This document shows, one piece after another, positions 1 to 7,445 of a DNA stretch of 32,176 nt (the first letter of the stretch is position 1; every line of letters begins with the position of its first letter). The notes under the pieces were generated by a model. The model did not search any database and was not told the origin of the DNA. It was given only the letters and a program-made list of their open reading frames with translations. Source of the stretch: an uncultured Bacilli bacterium (lineage in GTDB: Bacteria > Bacillota_I > Bacilli_A > RF39 > UBA660); the NCBI GenBank assembly GCA_934162325.1, contig CAKPIH010000011.1:1-32176 (forward strand). Reading direction: 5' to 3'. Position numbers and translations under genes: made by a program.

Positions 1-44
1 TTTTATTAATTATAATCTTTTTTTGTCCAATTTTTCTGTATTTA

Positions 45-73
45 TTGATTTCTATTTATTGATATGATAAAAT
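45..73 (+). promoter_or_regulatory. Candidate sigma-A promoter
   Basis: TTGATT at 45-50 and TAAAAT at 68-73 are separated by 17 nt, placing a start site near 80, just before a TGAGG ribosome site and the ATG at 92. The -10 is imperfect and the region is AT-rich, so chance matches are possible. Confidence 0.4.
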
Positions 74-91
74 TATAGTGTGAGGTAGAAT

Positions 92-496
92 ATGAGAAGA
101 TATAAATATTTACTATTTAGTATTATTGGTTTTATGTTGTTTAATATTAATATTGTTTTAGCTGATACTATGGATGCTTGTACTAATGTGGGTATACTTA
201 AAGTTATATATTTTATTAAGTTACTTCTTAATATTGCTTTTATAGCGGTTCCTATTGGTTTAATTGTATTTGGGCTTATCGATTTTTCTAAGTCAGTTGC
301 TTCTGGTGATGAAAAAGATGATAAGAAGAATTTGAATCTATTTATTAAGAGATTAATATATGGAGCATTAGTCTTTTGTGTACCATGGATTGTTAATGTA
401 GTTATGCATTTACTAGGAGATCTTACTAAGGATGTTAATTGGACTGACTGCTACAACAATGCTAATAAAGAATATATTGATACACATGAAGAATAG
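92..496 (+). CDS. TrbC/VirB2-like small membrane protein
   Basis: A 134-residue protein with an N-terminal hydrophobic signal or anchor (about residues 7-25), a short Cys-containing segment, and two further hydrophobic helices (about 37-65 and 88-108) separated by a charged loop rich in Lys and Asp. The pattern of two helices around a short charged turn, with IVFGLIDF and KRLIYGALVF segments, resembles the TrbC/VirB2 pilin-like family seen in Firmicutes. In that family such subunits line conjugation or secretion channels. No other secretion genes lie nearby, so it is not part of a visible conjugation cluster. It is monocistronic, with a promoter before it and a terminator overlapping its stop. 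It could also be an unrelated two-helix protein. Confidence 0.5.
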   Translation: MRRYKYLLFSIIGFMLFNINIVLADTMDACTNVGILKVIYFIKLLLNIAFIAVPIGLIVFGLIDFSKSVASGDEKDDKKNLNLFIKRLIYGALVFCVPWIVNVVMHLLGDLTKDVNWTDCYNNANKEYIDTHEE

Positions 497-517
497 GGAA
501 TATTCTTCTTTTTTTCT
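488..517 (+). terminator. Rho-independent terminator
   Basis: GAAGAATA (488-495) pairs with TATTCTTC (501-508) around a 5-nt loop, followed by a run of T. The stem overlaps the end of the preceding gene and separates it from the ATPase operon. Confidence 0.8.
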
Positions 518-525
518 AAAAATAA

Positions 526-554
526 TTGACTTAGAAATGGTAAAATGATATACT
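526..554 (+). promoter_or_regulatory. Promoter of the F1-like ATPase operon
   Basis: TTGACT (526-531) and TATACT (549-554) are spaced by 17 nt. This is the only strong promoter seen before the nine closely packed genes that follow, so it probably drives the whole operon to 7387. Confidence 0.7.
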
Positions 555-583
555 TGATATAGTAGGAAAGTAGGTTACTATCT

Positions 584-1324
584 ATGAAGAAAAAGAATAA
601 AAAGATGAATACTTATAAGTATGATAATAAAAGATTTATTTTAGTGTTTACAATGATGTTTTGTTTAGTTATATCTATGAGTACTTATTGGATGTATGCA
701 TATAAGCATAAGTATGGAAAGAATTACTTTGATAATAAGATTATTAGTTATAAAGTAAGTGATTATGTTGATACTGATGGTAATTATGTATATTTAAAAA
801 ATATTGATAAGGAAATAATTAATACTTTTATTAATGAACAAAAAGAAGTGTTAAAAAATAATGTTATTGATATGAGTGTTACTAAGGGAATATATAAAGA
901 TATATTATCTATTAAGATTAGTTATGTATTATATGGAGAACTTAGTAATTATGAAGATGTTATTACTATTAATATTGATTTAAAGAATAATAAGGTACTT
1001 AGTAATGATGATATGATAGATATGGTTAAGGGTAGTTATAAGGATATTGCTACTGATATATTTAATGAGTATATTAAAATAAATAATAATAGAGAAGTAG
1101 TAGATGCTATTACTGAAGAGAAATTAAGTAGTAGTGAATTTAATAATAATAGTGAGAAGTATATTATTAGAATTAGAGAGAAATTACCTGATATTATGAA
1201 TATATATATTGAAAATAATGAAGTATATTATTTGGTTAGAAAATATGAAATTAATAAAGTATGTTATTATACTAATACTGATATAAATATGGGATATATA
1301 AATAAAAAAATAGGTAAGTTATAG
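584..1324 (+). CDS. N-anchored extracytoplasmic protein, first gene of the ATPase operon
   Basis: A 246-residue protein with a Lys/Asn-rich cytoplasmic start, one membrane segment (about residues 18-39) and a long polar domain that should lie outside the cell. The outer domain, with an early YKVSDY..DTDGNYVYLKNID stretch, followed by Glu-rich and aromatic segments, recalls the DUF3298/RsiV type of exported domain, but the match is weak. Only 14 nt separate it from the c-like subunit gene, and no terminator intervenes, so it is most likely co-transcribed with the ATPase. Its role there is unknown; an outside-facing partner of the membrane sector is a reasonable guess. Confidence 0.6.
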   Translation: MKKKNKKMNTYKYDNKRFILVFTMMFCLVISMSTYWMYAYKHKYGKNYFDNKIISYKVSDYVDTDGNYVYLKNIDKEIINTFINEQKEVLKNNVIDMSVTKGIYKDILSIKISYVLYGELSNYEDVITINIDLKNNKVLSNDDMIDMVKGSYKDIATDIFNEYIKINNNREVVDAITEEKLSSSEFNNNSEKYIIRIREKLPDIMNIYIENNEVYYLVRKYEINKVCYYTNTDINMGYINKKIGKL

Positions 1325-1338
1325 AAGGAGGAATTTTT

Positions 1339-1584
1339 ATGGAAAGTATTTTATCGGCAACAGCGATTGCTATAGGAGTTATGGTTGGACTAGCCTTTTT
1401 AGGACTAGGATTAGGAATAGGATTACTTGGAGGGAGAGTTGCTGAGGCAGTTGGTAGAAATCCTGAAACTAAGAATGATGTTGTTCATTCAATAATGACT
1501 ATATTAATAATATTTGCAATATTTTTATTATTCTTATTTGCATTTTGTTTCTTATTATTATTCTTTAATCCATTAGTGGGATAA
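1339..1584 (+). CDS. ATP synthase c-like proteolipid lacking the ion-binding carboxylate
   Basis: An 81-residue two-helix hairpin. Helix 1 (about 7-32) has the glycine-rich packing motif GLGLGIGLLGG typical of F-type subunit c, and the polar loop GRNPE (39-43) matches the conserved ARQP(D/E) loop that contacts gamma/epsilon. Helix 2 (about 52-76) should hold the Asp or Glu that carries H+ or Na+ about 16-17 residues after the loop. Here that place is Phe59/Ala60, and the whole helix contains no Asp, Glu, Gln or Asn. Helix 1 has no acidic residue inside the membrane either. The gene has a strong AAGGAGG ribosome site and is followed after 1 nt by the next gene. Seen: loop and glycine motif. 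Inferred: it forms a ring that does not translocate ions. Confidence 0.85.
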   Translation: MESILSATAIAIGVMVGLAFLGLGLGIGLLGGRVAEAVGRNPETKNDVVHSIMTILIIFAIFLLFLFAFCFLLLFFNPLVG

Positions 1585-1585
1585 T

Positions 1586-2344
1586 ATGACATACTTTATT
1601 ATCTCTTTTGTCATTATCATTCTTTTAGTAGTGGTAATGAGTTTGATACTTAAGAATGCTGTTAAACAGGTTGATGAAAAATCTAAGTCATATTTTGTTG
1701 ATAAATTAAAAGAGTATGATTATTTAATAGATGAAAAAGAAAAGAAACTTTCTGAATTAGAAAGTGAGCTTTTGAAAAGAAAGAATGGGTTAAATGATAA
1801 TAGTTTAAGTGAATCAGGACCTAAGTATGATTTTGATACTAGTATTATTGATTTACTTACTGAGACTAATTATCTTGATAAGAATATATTTGAACTTAAT
1901 AAGAAAATAGAACAAAAATTTATTATTAATTATGAGGATTTAATTAAAGATTTCTTATCTAATATTAAGGGAGATAATAGATATGATTTCTGTGTTAAAT
2001 TAAGAAATAAATTTACTCCGGATGAAATATATAATATTGAATTAATGTTACCGGAAGAAAGAAATGCATATTTAAAGAAGACACTTAGTGAGGAAGAATA
2101 TAAGGTTTATGAAATATATTTAGCTAGTAATAAATTTAATATGGAAGATTTTATTGATTATTTAAATAGACTTATTGAACTTAATGATCCTACAGTAGTG
2201 GTTCTTGTACCTAATGATAAGGTTAATTATGATTATATTGATAAAAAGATTAAGACTAAAGTAAGTGATGGTATTTATAAGGGAATTAAGATACTATATA
2301 GAAATAAGGTATATGACTTTAGCTTAAATGAAGGGAATGTGTGA
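1586..2344 (+). CDS. b/delta-like peripheral stalk protein of the F1-like ATPase
   Basis: A 252-residue protein with one N-terminal membrane helix (about 2-23), a highly charged coiled-coil-like stretch (about 28-70), a helical middle part and a C-terminal alpha/beta segment ending in VSDGIYKGIKILY and a short strand with YDFSL. That layout is what a subunit b (membrane anchor plus coiled coil) joined to a delta/E-type C-terminal domain would give, and the position between c and alpha is where b and delta lie in standard atp operons. No separate b or delta gene is present. The stalk assignment is inferred from architecture and position; sequence similarity alone would be too weak. Confidence 0.55.
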   Translation: MTYFIISFVIIILLVVVMSLILKNAVKQVDEKSKSYFVDKLKEYDYLIDEKEKKLSELESELLKRKNGLNDNSLSESGPKYDFDTSIIDLLTETNYLDKNIFELNKKIEQKFIINYEDLIKDFLSNIKGDNRYDFCVKLRNKFTPDEIYNIELMLPEERNAYLKKTLSEEEYKVYEIYLASNKFNMEDFIDYLNRLIELNDPTVVVLVPNDKVNYDYIDKKIKTKVSDGIYKGIKILYRNKVYDFSLNEGNV

Positions 2345-2345
2345 T

Positions 2346-3674
2346 ATGGAACTTAAAAAGGTAGATAAAAAAGTTGAAGATATTAAAAGTAACAACAATA
2401 TTTATTCTGTTGGTAAAGTTATAAAAGTTAATCCTTATACTGTTATTGTATCTGGTCTTAATGATATTACTTATTATGAAGAAGTTGATATTGCTGGTAA
2501 GGCTAAAGGGTTTGTCTTTGCTGTAGGAAAAAATAATATTACGGTATCTTTAGTTGAGGTTAATGATAAGATTAATCCTGGTGATGAAGTATATTCGTTG
2601 AAGAAACAATTTAAATGTTTATTTAGTATGGATTCTATGGGTAAAGTTATTGATATCTTTGGTAATGATTTGATAGCGGGTAAAAAATTTGATAATTTGG
2701 TTGAAGTTCCTATTGAAAATGAACCTATTCCTATTATGGATAGAGGCCTTGTTACGAGAGAATTTTTAACTGGACTTACTAGTATTGATATGTTATATCC
2801 AATTGGTAGAGGACAGAGACAATTAATTATTGGAGATAAAAAGACTGGTAAAACACAGATTGCTCTTGATGCTATTGTTAATCAAAAAGATAAGAATATG
2901 GTATGTATATATGTTGCTTTAGGTAAGACTAAGAAAGAAGTTAAAGATATTTATTATGATCTTACTAAGAGAGGGGCTGCTTCATATACTATTATTATTG
3001 CATCATTTCATGATGAACTTCCTAATAGAACATATTTAACTCCTTATGTTGCTTTATCAATAGCAGAGTCTATGATGATGGATTCTTATGATGTTCTTGT
3101 TGTTATAGATGATTTAAAGAAACATGCTGATGTATATAGACAAATATCTCTTGCTAGTAAGAAGACTCCTGGTAGAGATGCTTATCCATCGGATATCTTT
3201 TATGCACATAGTAAATTGCTAGAAAAAGGTTGTCAACATAAAAATGGTGGTTCTATTACAATACTTCCAATAGTTGAGACTAAGAGTTCAGATATTACTG
3301 ATTATATATCTACTAATATTATTTCTATTTGTGATGGGCAGATAGTTTTATCTAGTAAGAACTTTGCTAAAGGAGAGAAACCGGCATTAGATTATGGATT
3401 ATCTGTATCTAGATTAGGTGGAGCAGTACAGTCTCCAGAGGTTAAGAGGCTTGGTAGTTTAGTTAGAAGTAAATTACTTGAATATTTGGAAGTTAGAGAT
3501 ATATATGAACTTGCTAATATTGATGAAATGAGTGAGGAATTACAACATAGAATGAAAGAGGGAAAAGTTATTCTTGATAAACTTAAACAGAATAAATTTT
3601 CTCCTAAAAGTAAGGAAGAAATGCTTGAGTTATATAAGTTCTTAGAGGAAGGTGATAATAATGAAAATAGGTAA
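2346..3674 (+). CDS. atpA: F1-like ATPase alpha subunit
   Basis: A 442-residue homologue of the non-catalytic alpha subunit of F1. It has the N-terminal beta-barrel (about 20-90), Walker A GDKKTGKT (about 163-170), Walker B ending in VVIDD (about 255) and the VSRLGG motif (Arg about 356) that supplies the arginine finger to the beta site. Bacterial alpha is usually just over 500 residues; this one has a short N-terminus and short C-terminal domain, and the N-terminal extension that binds delta is reduced. I chose the ATG at 2346, right after the upstream TGA and 8-10 nt behind AAGGGA, over in-frame ATGs at 2328 and 2337. The gene overlaps the beta gene by 14 nt, which suggests translational coupling. 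Confidence 0.9.
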   Translation: MELKKVDKKVEDIKSNNNIYSVGKVIKVNPYTVIVSGLNDITYYEEVDIAGKAKGFVFAVGKNNITVSLVEVNDKINPGDEVYSLKKQFKCLFSMDSMGKVIDIFGNDLIAGKKFDNLVEVPIENEPIPIMDRGLVTREFLTGLTSIDMLYPIGRGQRQLIIGDKKTGKTQIALDAIVNQKDKNMVCIYVALGKTKKEVKDIYYDLTKRGAASYTIIIASFHDELPNRTYLTPYVALSIAESMMMDSYDVLVVIDDLKKHADVYRQISLASKKTPGRDAYPSDIFYAHSKLLEKGCQHKNGGSITILPIVETKSSDITDYISTNIISICDGQIVLSSKNFAKGEKPALDYGLSVSRLGGAVQSPEVKRLGSLVRSKLLEYLEVRDIYELANIDEMSEELQHRMKEGKVILDKLKQNKFSPKSKEEMLELYKFLEEGDNNENR

Positions 3675-5028
3675 AATTATTACTATTAATGATATTTCTG
3701 TAGAAATTATATTGTCAAGTAATGATATTAAAATTGGGGATATTTTGGAAGTAGAAGATAATAATAAGTATGTATTTGAAGTAGTTGAAATTAATAATAT
3801 ATCCGCTACTTGTATAAGTTTATATAGTACTAGAGGTTTACAAAAGGGTAGTATTGTTATTAAGAAGAATGATGGATTAGAAGTTGAATATTCTGATAAG
3901 ATTTTAGGTAGAGTATTTGATTCTTATGGTGATGTTATTGATGGTCTTCCTTTTGAAAGTGAAAAGAAAGTTAAAGTAAGTCATAATACGGTATCATTAA
4001 AAGAAGTTAAAGTTGAAAATGATCCATTATGGACTGGTATTAAAGTAATTGACTTTTTTGCTCCTTTACAAAAAGGATTTAAAATGGGATTACTTGGTGG
4101 TGCTGGTGTTGGTAAGACAGTACTTATTAAAGAGTTAATTCATAATATTTATGCTAGTTCTAATTCTAATGCTGTTTTTGTAGGAGCAGGTGAAAGAAGT
4201 CGTGAAGGTAGAGAGTTATATGATGATATGAAGAGTTCTAACTTACTTGATAAAATGACTATGGTATATGGTCAAATGGGAGATAATCCGGTATCAAGAA
4301 GTAAGTCTGTTGCTACTGGACTTAGAATGGCTGAATATTTAAGAGATGAAAAAGGACAAGATGTACTTATATTCATTGATAATATATATAGATTTATTCA
4401 GGCTAAGGCAGAGATTTCTACTGACTTAAAAGAGTTATTAATTGAAAATGGATATCCTGCTAATATGGCTGGGGAAGTAAGTGATATTGAAGAAAGAATT
4501 AATTCTACTGATAAGGGTTCTATTACTTCATTTCAGGCTATATATATACCTGCTGATGATTTAACTGATGATGCTGTTCAAACTGTTATGAGTTATATGG
4601 ATGGTCAAATTGTTCTTGATAGAAAGATTGCTGAATTAGGTTTATATCCTGCTATTAATGTATTTAAATCTACTTCTAAGTTAATAGACAGAGATAAGAT
4701 TGGTGAAAGACATTTTAGTTTAGTAGAAAGAGTACTAGCTAATTTAACTAGATATGAAGAGTTAGAAGAAATAATAGCAGTACTTGGTATTGAAGAGTTA
4801 TCAGAAGAAGATAAACTTGTCTTCTATAGATCAAGAAAACTTAGAAATTATTTTTCACAACCAATGTTTGTTGCTGAAGCTTTTACTAATATTAAAGGTG
4901 TATTTGTTGATATAGAAGATGTTCTTAATGATGTAGAAAATATATTAAATGGTAAATATGATAATATTGATGAGAGTAAGTTTAGATATATAGGTAAATG
5001 TGATGGACAAGAGTGGAATAAAGGTTAG
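3661..5028 (+). CDS. atpD: F1-like ATPase beta subunit (catalytic)
   Basis: A 455-residue catalytic subunit. Walker A GGAGVGKT is at about 146-153, the GER motif with the catalytic Glu at about 178, Walker B in LIFIDNIYRF, the adenine-pocket GLYPAIN segment, and a near-canonical DELSEED lever reading EELSEED at about 378-384. Every residue usually required for hydrolysis and for pushing gamma is present, so an active rotary ATPase is expected. Divergence from housekeeping beta is strongest between Walker B and the GSITS region. ATG 3661 is preceded by GAGGAAGGTGAT and is preferred over the GTG at 3652. Its stop at 5026-5028 lies inside the next gene. Confidence 0.93.
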   Translation: MKIGKIITINDISVEIILSSNDIKIGDILEVEDNNKYVFEVVEINNISATCISLYSTRGLQKGSIVIKKNDGLEVEYSDKILGRVFDSYGDVIDGLPFESEKKVKVSHNTVSLKEVKVENDPLWTGIKVIDFFAPLQKGFKMGLLGGAGVGKTVLIKELIHNIYASSNSNAVFVGAGERSREGRELYDDMKSSNLLDKMTMVYGQMGDNPVSRSKSVATGLRMAEYLRDEKGQDVLIFIDNIYRFIQAKAEISTDLKELLIENGYPANMAGEVSDIEERINSTDKGSITSFQAIYIPADDLTDDAVQTVMSYMDGQIVLDRKIAELGLYPAINVFKSTSKLIDRDKIGERHFSLVERVLANLTRYEELEEIIAVLGIEELSEEDKLVFYRSRKLRNYFSQPMFVAEAFTNIKGVFVDIEDVLNDVENILNGKYDNIDESKFRYIGKCDGQEWNKG

Positions 5029-5257
5029 AATCTTTGATATTGAAAATGGTTTAAGAGAATATAAAGATATTAAGATAATTAGAATTATTAGCAAAGATTA
5101 TAACTTACTTATTATGAAAGATTATTTACCAATAATAGGAGAAATAGAAGGTAGTGTAGATATAAAGAATGATGAAGTTAATTTATCATTTAAAGATATT
5201 AAGGCTTTCTATATGAATAGTAATAATGAATTTAATTTAATGATAAAAGAGGGATAG
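5003..5257 (+). CDS. Epsilon-like subunit (beta-sandwich only)
   Basis: An 84-residue protein that overlaps the end of beta by 26 nt. The segment YNLLIMKDYLPIIGEIEGSV resembles the core of the epsilon N-terminal beta-sandwich, where a short loop (usually PGHAPL) precedes a strand and a Gly-x-Val turn. The usual helical C-terminal hairpin of epsilon, which inhibits ATP hydrolysis in many bacteria, is missing; standard epsilon is about 130-140 residues. Position directly after beta also fits epsilon. Start taken at ATG 5003 (GTG 5000 is the alternative). The assignment rests on position plus a short motif. Confidence 0.65.
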   Translation: MDKSGIKVRIFDIENGLREYKDIKIIRIISKDYNLLIMKDYLPIIGEIEGSVDIKNDEVNLSFKDIKAFYMNSNNEFNLMIKEG

Positions 5258-5258
5258 T

Positions 5259-5786
5259 ATGAATAATATATTTTATTTTGCATTTGTTGGTATAATTGTT
5301 GTTGTTTCTTTATATATTATTCTTAAAATATTAATTAAAAAATTTAATCCTGAAGAATCTAAAGTAAAATTATATGGTATACTTCAGGGGATGAGTAATA
5401 GAGAAATAATTAGTATATCGTGTTCAATAATTAGTTATGTATTTATGATATATTTGATGGCTTCTTTTATTGATTTAGATATTTATATTGCTATTATTGT
5501 ATTGTTTTTAACTCTTGTTAGTGGTATTCTTATTAGGAATAAAAAAGTTATTATTGATTTAATACTTAGTGCTATATCTTTAGTGGGAATAAAAGTAGTA
5601 TATTTAATTCATGATTATATTATTAATGAATATATGGATATGTGGATGTTACTATTATTAGTATTTGTAATGTTATTCTTATTCTTATATTTATCTTATA
5701 CTTTACTTAAGAATATTAAAAATGTAGTAATAGCAAATAAATATATAAGAAAGGGTGGTAATCATGAGGATAAAGAACGTAGTTAA
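5259..5786 (+). CDS. Five-helix membrane protein of the ATPase operon
   Basis: A 175-residue, strongly hydrophobic protein with about five membrane helices (about 3-25, 48-68, 71-90, 96-116 and 127-150) and a basic tail. It sits between epsilon and gamma, an unusual place. It is not a recognisable subunit a: there is no Arg within a membrane helix near the C-terminus and none of the conserved a-subunit motifs is visible. It could be a replacement for subunit a, an assembly factor, or the link that passes rotation to another structure. It starts 1 nt after the previous stop and overlaps gamma by 23 nt. Confidence 0.65.
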   Translation: MNNIFYFAFVGIIVVVSLYIILKILIKKFNPEESKVKLYGILQGMSNREIISISCSIISYVFMIYLMASFIDLDIYIAIIVLFLTLVSGILIRNKKVIIDLILSAISLVGIKVVYLIHDYIINEYMDMWMLLLLVFVMLFLFLYLSYTLLKNIKNVVIANKYIRKGGNHEDKERS

Positions 5787-6549
5787 GGTCATGAACTTCC
5801 ACTCTTTACTTAGAGTAGATGCTTCTAAAAGGGAGGCGGAGAGTTATCGTAATGTAGGTGATGAAATTACTAAGATTATTAAGACTATTGTATATAATAA
5901 GAATTTAGTGTTAGATAAAAAAGTAATAATGCCTAATCCTAATAATAATAAATTAAATATATATATAGCTAATGATTATGGTTTTTGTGGTAATTTTAAT
6001 TCGCAGATAGCTAGACAAATAAGACAAGATAAAGATGATTATAAAATTATAATAGGTAAAAAAATAGTATATAATGATGATAAAGTAATACTTAAAATAA
6101 ATAAAGATGATTTTAGTAAAGAACTTAAAAAAATAGAAAAAACTATAGATGAGGCTATTAGAAATTCTTCTTATAGTGAAATTAATTTATATTATAATCA
6201 TTATAATTCTAGTACTTCGTTTGAATTTAAAAAACTTACTTTATTTCCTATTAATTTTGATGGTGAATATGATACTAAGAATGATTTTGTTATAGAAACT
6301 GATATTACTAGTATGTTATATAGTTTACTTACTTTTTATATCATGTATGAACTTAAGATGTGTGAATGTATTAGTAGGGCTGCTGAAAATGTAATTAGAA
6401 ATCAGATTACTAGGGAAGCATTAGATAAAATAGACGAGATAGAGATTGAACAAGCTAATGAACTTAGAAAATCTAAGAAAGAAAAATTGGTTAAGAAGAC
6501 AGTAGAAAACTTTAAGAAAATATCTACAAGGGAGGAAGAAGATGAATAA
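5764..6549 (+). CDS. atpG: F1-like ATPase gamma subunit
   Basis: A 261-residue homologue of the gamma shaft. The N-terminal helix (about 1-50) and C-terminal helix (about 195-245) would form the coiled coil inside the alpha/beta hexamer, and the Rossmann-like middle carries IYIANDYGFCGNFNSQI, matching the GLCGGFN motif of gamma. The C-terminal SRAAENVIRNQITREALDK segment matches the conserved region where the standard protein has ASRMTAM and later IT-EI. A basic/acidic tail of about 25 residues follows where ordinary gamma ends. ATG 5764 follows AAGGGTGGT and is preferred over GTG 5755. The stop overlaps the next gene by 8 nt. Confidence 0.85.
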   Translation: MRIKNVVKVMNFHSLLRVDASKREAESYRNVGDEITKIIKTIVYNKNLVLDKKVIMPNPNNNKLNIYIANDYGFCGNFNSQIARQIRQDKDDYKIIIGKKIVYNDDKVILKINKDDFSKELKKIEKTIDEAIRNSSYSEINLYYNHYNSSTSFEFKKLTLFPINFDGEYDTKNDFVIETDITSMLYSLLTFYIMYELKMCECISRAAENVIRNQITREALDKIDEIEIEQANELRKSKKEKLVKKTVENFKKISTREEEDE

Positions 6550-7387
6550 GTATGATTATATTACTGCGACCACTCTTGAAGAGAAGGTAAGATTAGAGAA
6601 GTTAATTAAATATATGGAAGATAATAATATTGAAGATAATTTACTTGAGTATAAAGAGAGATATAATAATATTTGTAAATATTTAGTTGCTAAAGATAAA
6701 TATCTTAATATAGAGAAAGATATTGATGATATTAAAATTAAATTAGATGAACTATATAAAAAGAAAGATGAATATGAAGTTGATAATTTATTACTTGAAG
6801 AAACTTTAATTTCTAAATTTAATACTGATACTAATGGTAAATATAGAAATATATTATATGAAGATATTAAGTTAATTGATGATAAAGAAATAAGAGATAT
6901 ATTGTATATATTATTTGAAAAAGAAAGTGAGTATTCTAAGTTACTTAGTAAGAGAAATAAGTTAAAAAATATTATAGATAAGGATAAATATCCTAATACT
7001 TATGATACTTTACTTAATCAGGATATATTAATTGAAAAACAAGATGAATTATTAGATAATATATTTTTATTAGAAAATAATATTAAAATAGAGAGGGAAA
7101 AGCAAAGAAAAATAGAAGATTCTGCTATGACTATACCAATATTAAAAATATTATATGAATTTTGGATAATAGATAGTTATGATCCTAGTAAGGTTAATAG
7201 AAATAAATTATTTGAAGATAATAAAACTTTAGTTAATTATAAAAATGATATATATGATAAGGAAGAAGTAAAAGAAATTAAAAAAATCCCTGATATTAAA
7301 GAAGATACAATTATATCTAATTTAAATTTACCTGGTATTAATGAAGATACATTTATTGATATAGATGGTAAAAACTATATAAAATAG
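6542..7387 (+). CDS. Cytoplasmic coiled-coil protein, last gene of the ATPase operon
   Basis: A 281-residue protein with no signal peptide or membrane helix. Most of it (about 10-205) is Lys/Glu/Asp-rich and leucine-spaced, as expected for long helices or coiled coils, followed by a low-complexity acidic tail with Pro/Ile repeats. I do not recognise the family. Translational overlap with gamma (8 nt) places it firmly in the operon and suggests it is made in proportion to F1. A cytoplasmic binding partner of F1, or a connector between the motor and another structure, would fit; neither is demonstrated. Confidence 0.6.
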   Translation: MNKYDYITATTLEEKVRLEKLIKYMEDNNIEDNLLEYKERYNNICKYLVAKDKYLNIEKDIDDIKIKLDELYKKKDEYEVDNLLLEETLISKFNTDTNGKYRNILYEDIKLIDDKEIRDILYILFEKESEYSKLLSKRNKLKNIIDKDKYPNTYDTLLNQDILIEKQDELLDNIFLLENNIKIEREKQRKIEDSAMTIPILKILYEFWIIDSYDPSKVNRNKLFEDNKTLVNYKNDIYDKEEVKEIKKIPDIKEDTIISNLNLPGINEDTFIDIDGKNYIK

Positions 7388-7389
7388 TA

Positions 7390-7418
7390 TTGTAAAATAT
7401 GATTATATTTGTTATAAT
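7390..7418 (+). promoter_or_regulatory. Promoter of the first TasA-like gene
   Basis: TTGTAA (7390-7395) and a consensus TATAAT (7413-7418) are separated by 17 nt, followed by AGGAGG at 7431 and the ATG at 7446. It gives this gene its own transcription separate from the ATPase operon. Confidence 0.75.
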
Positions 7419-7445
7419 TTAATAGAAGATAGGAGGTAGATAAAA

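Noticed and set aside
5259..5786. Subunit a of the ATPase
   Set aside because: Size and helix count are low, and there is no Arg inside a late membrane helix, which every working subunit a needs.
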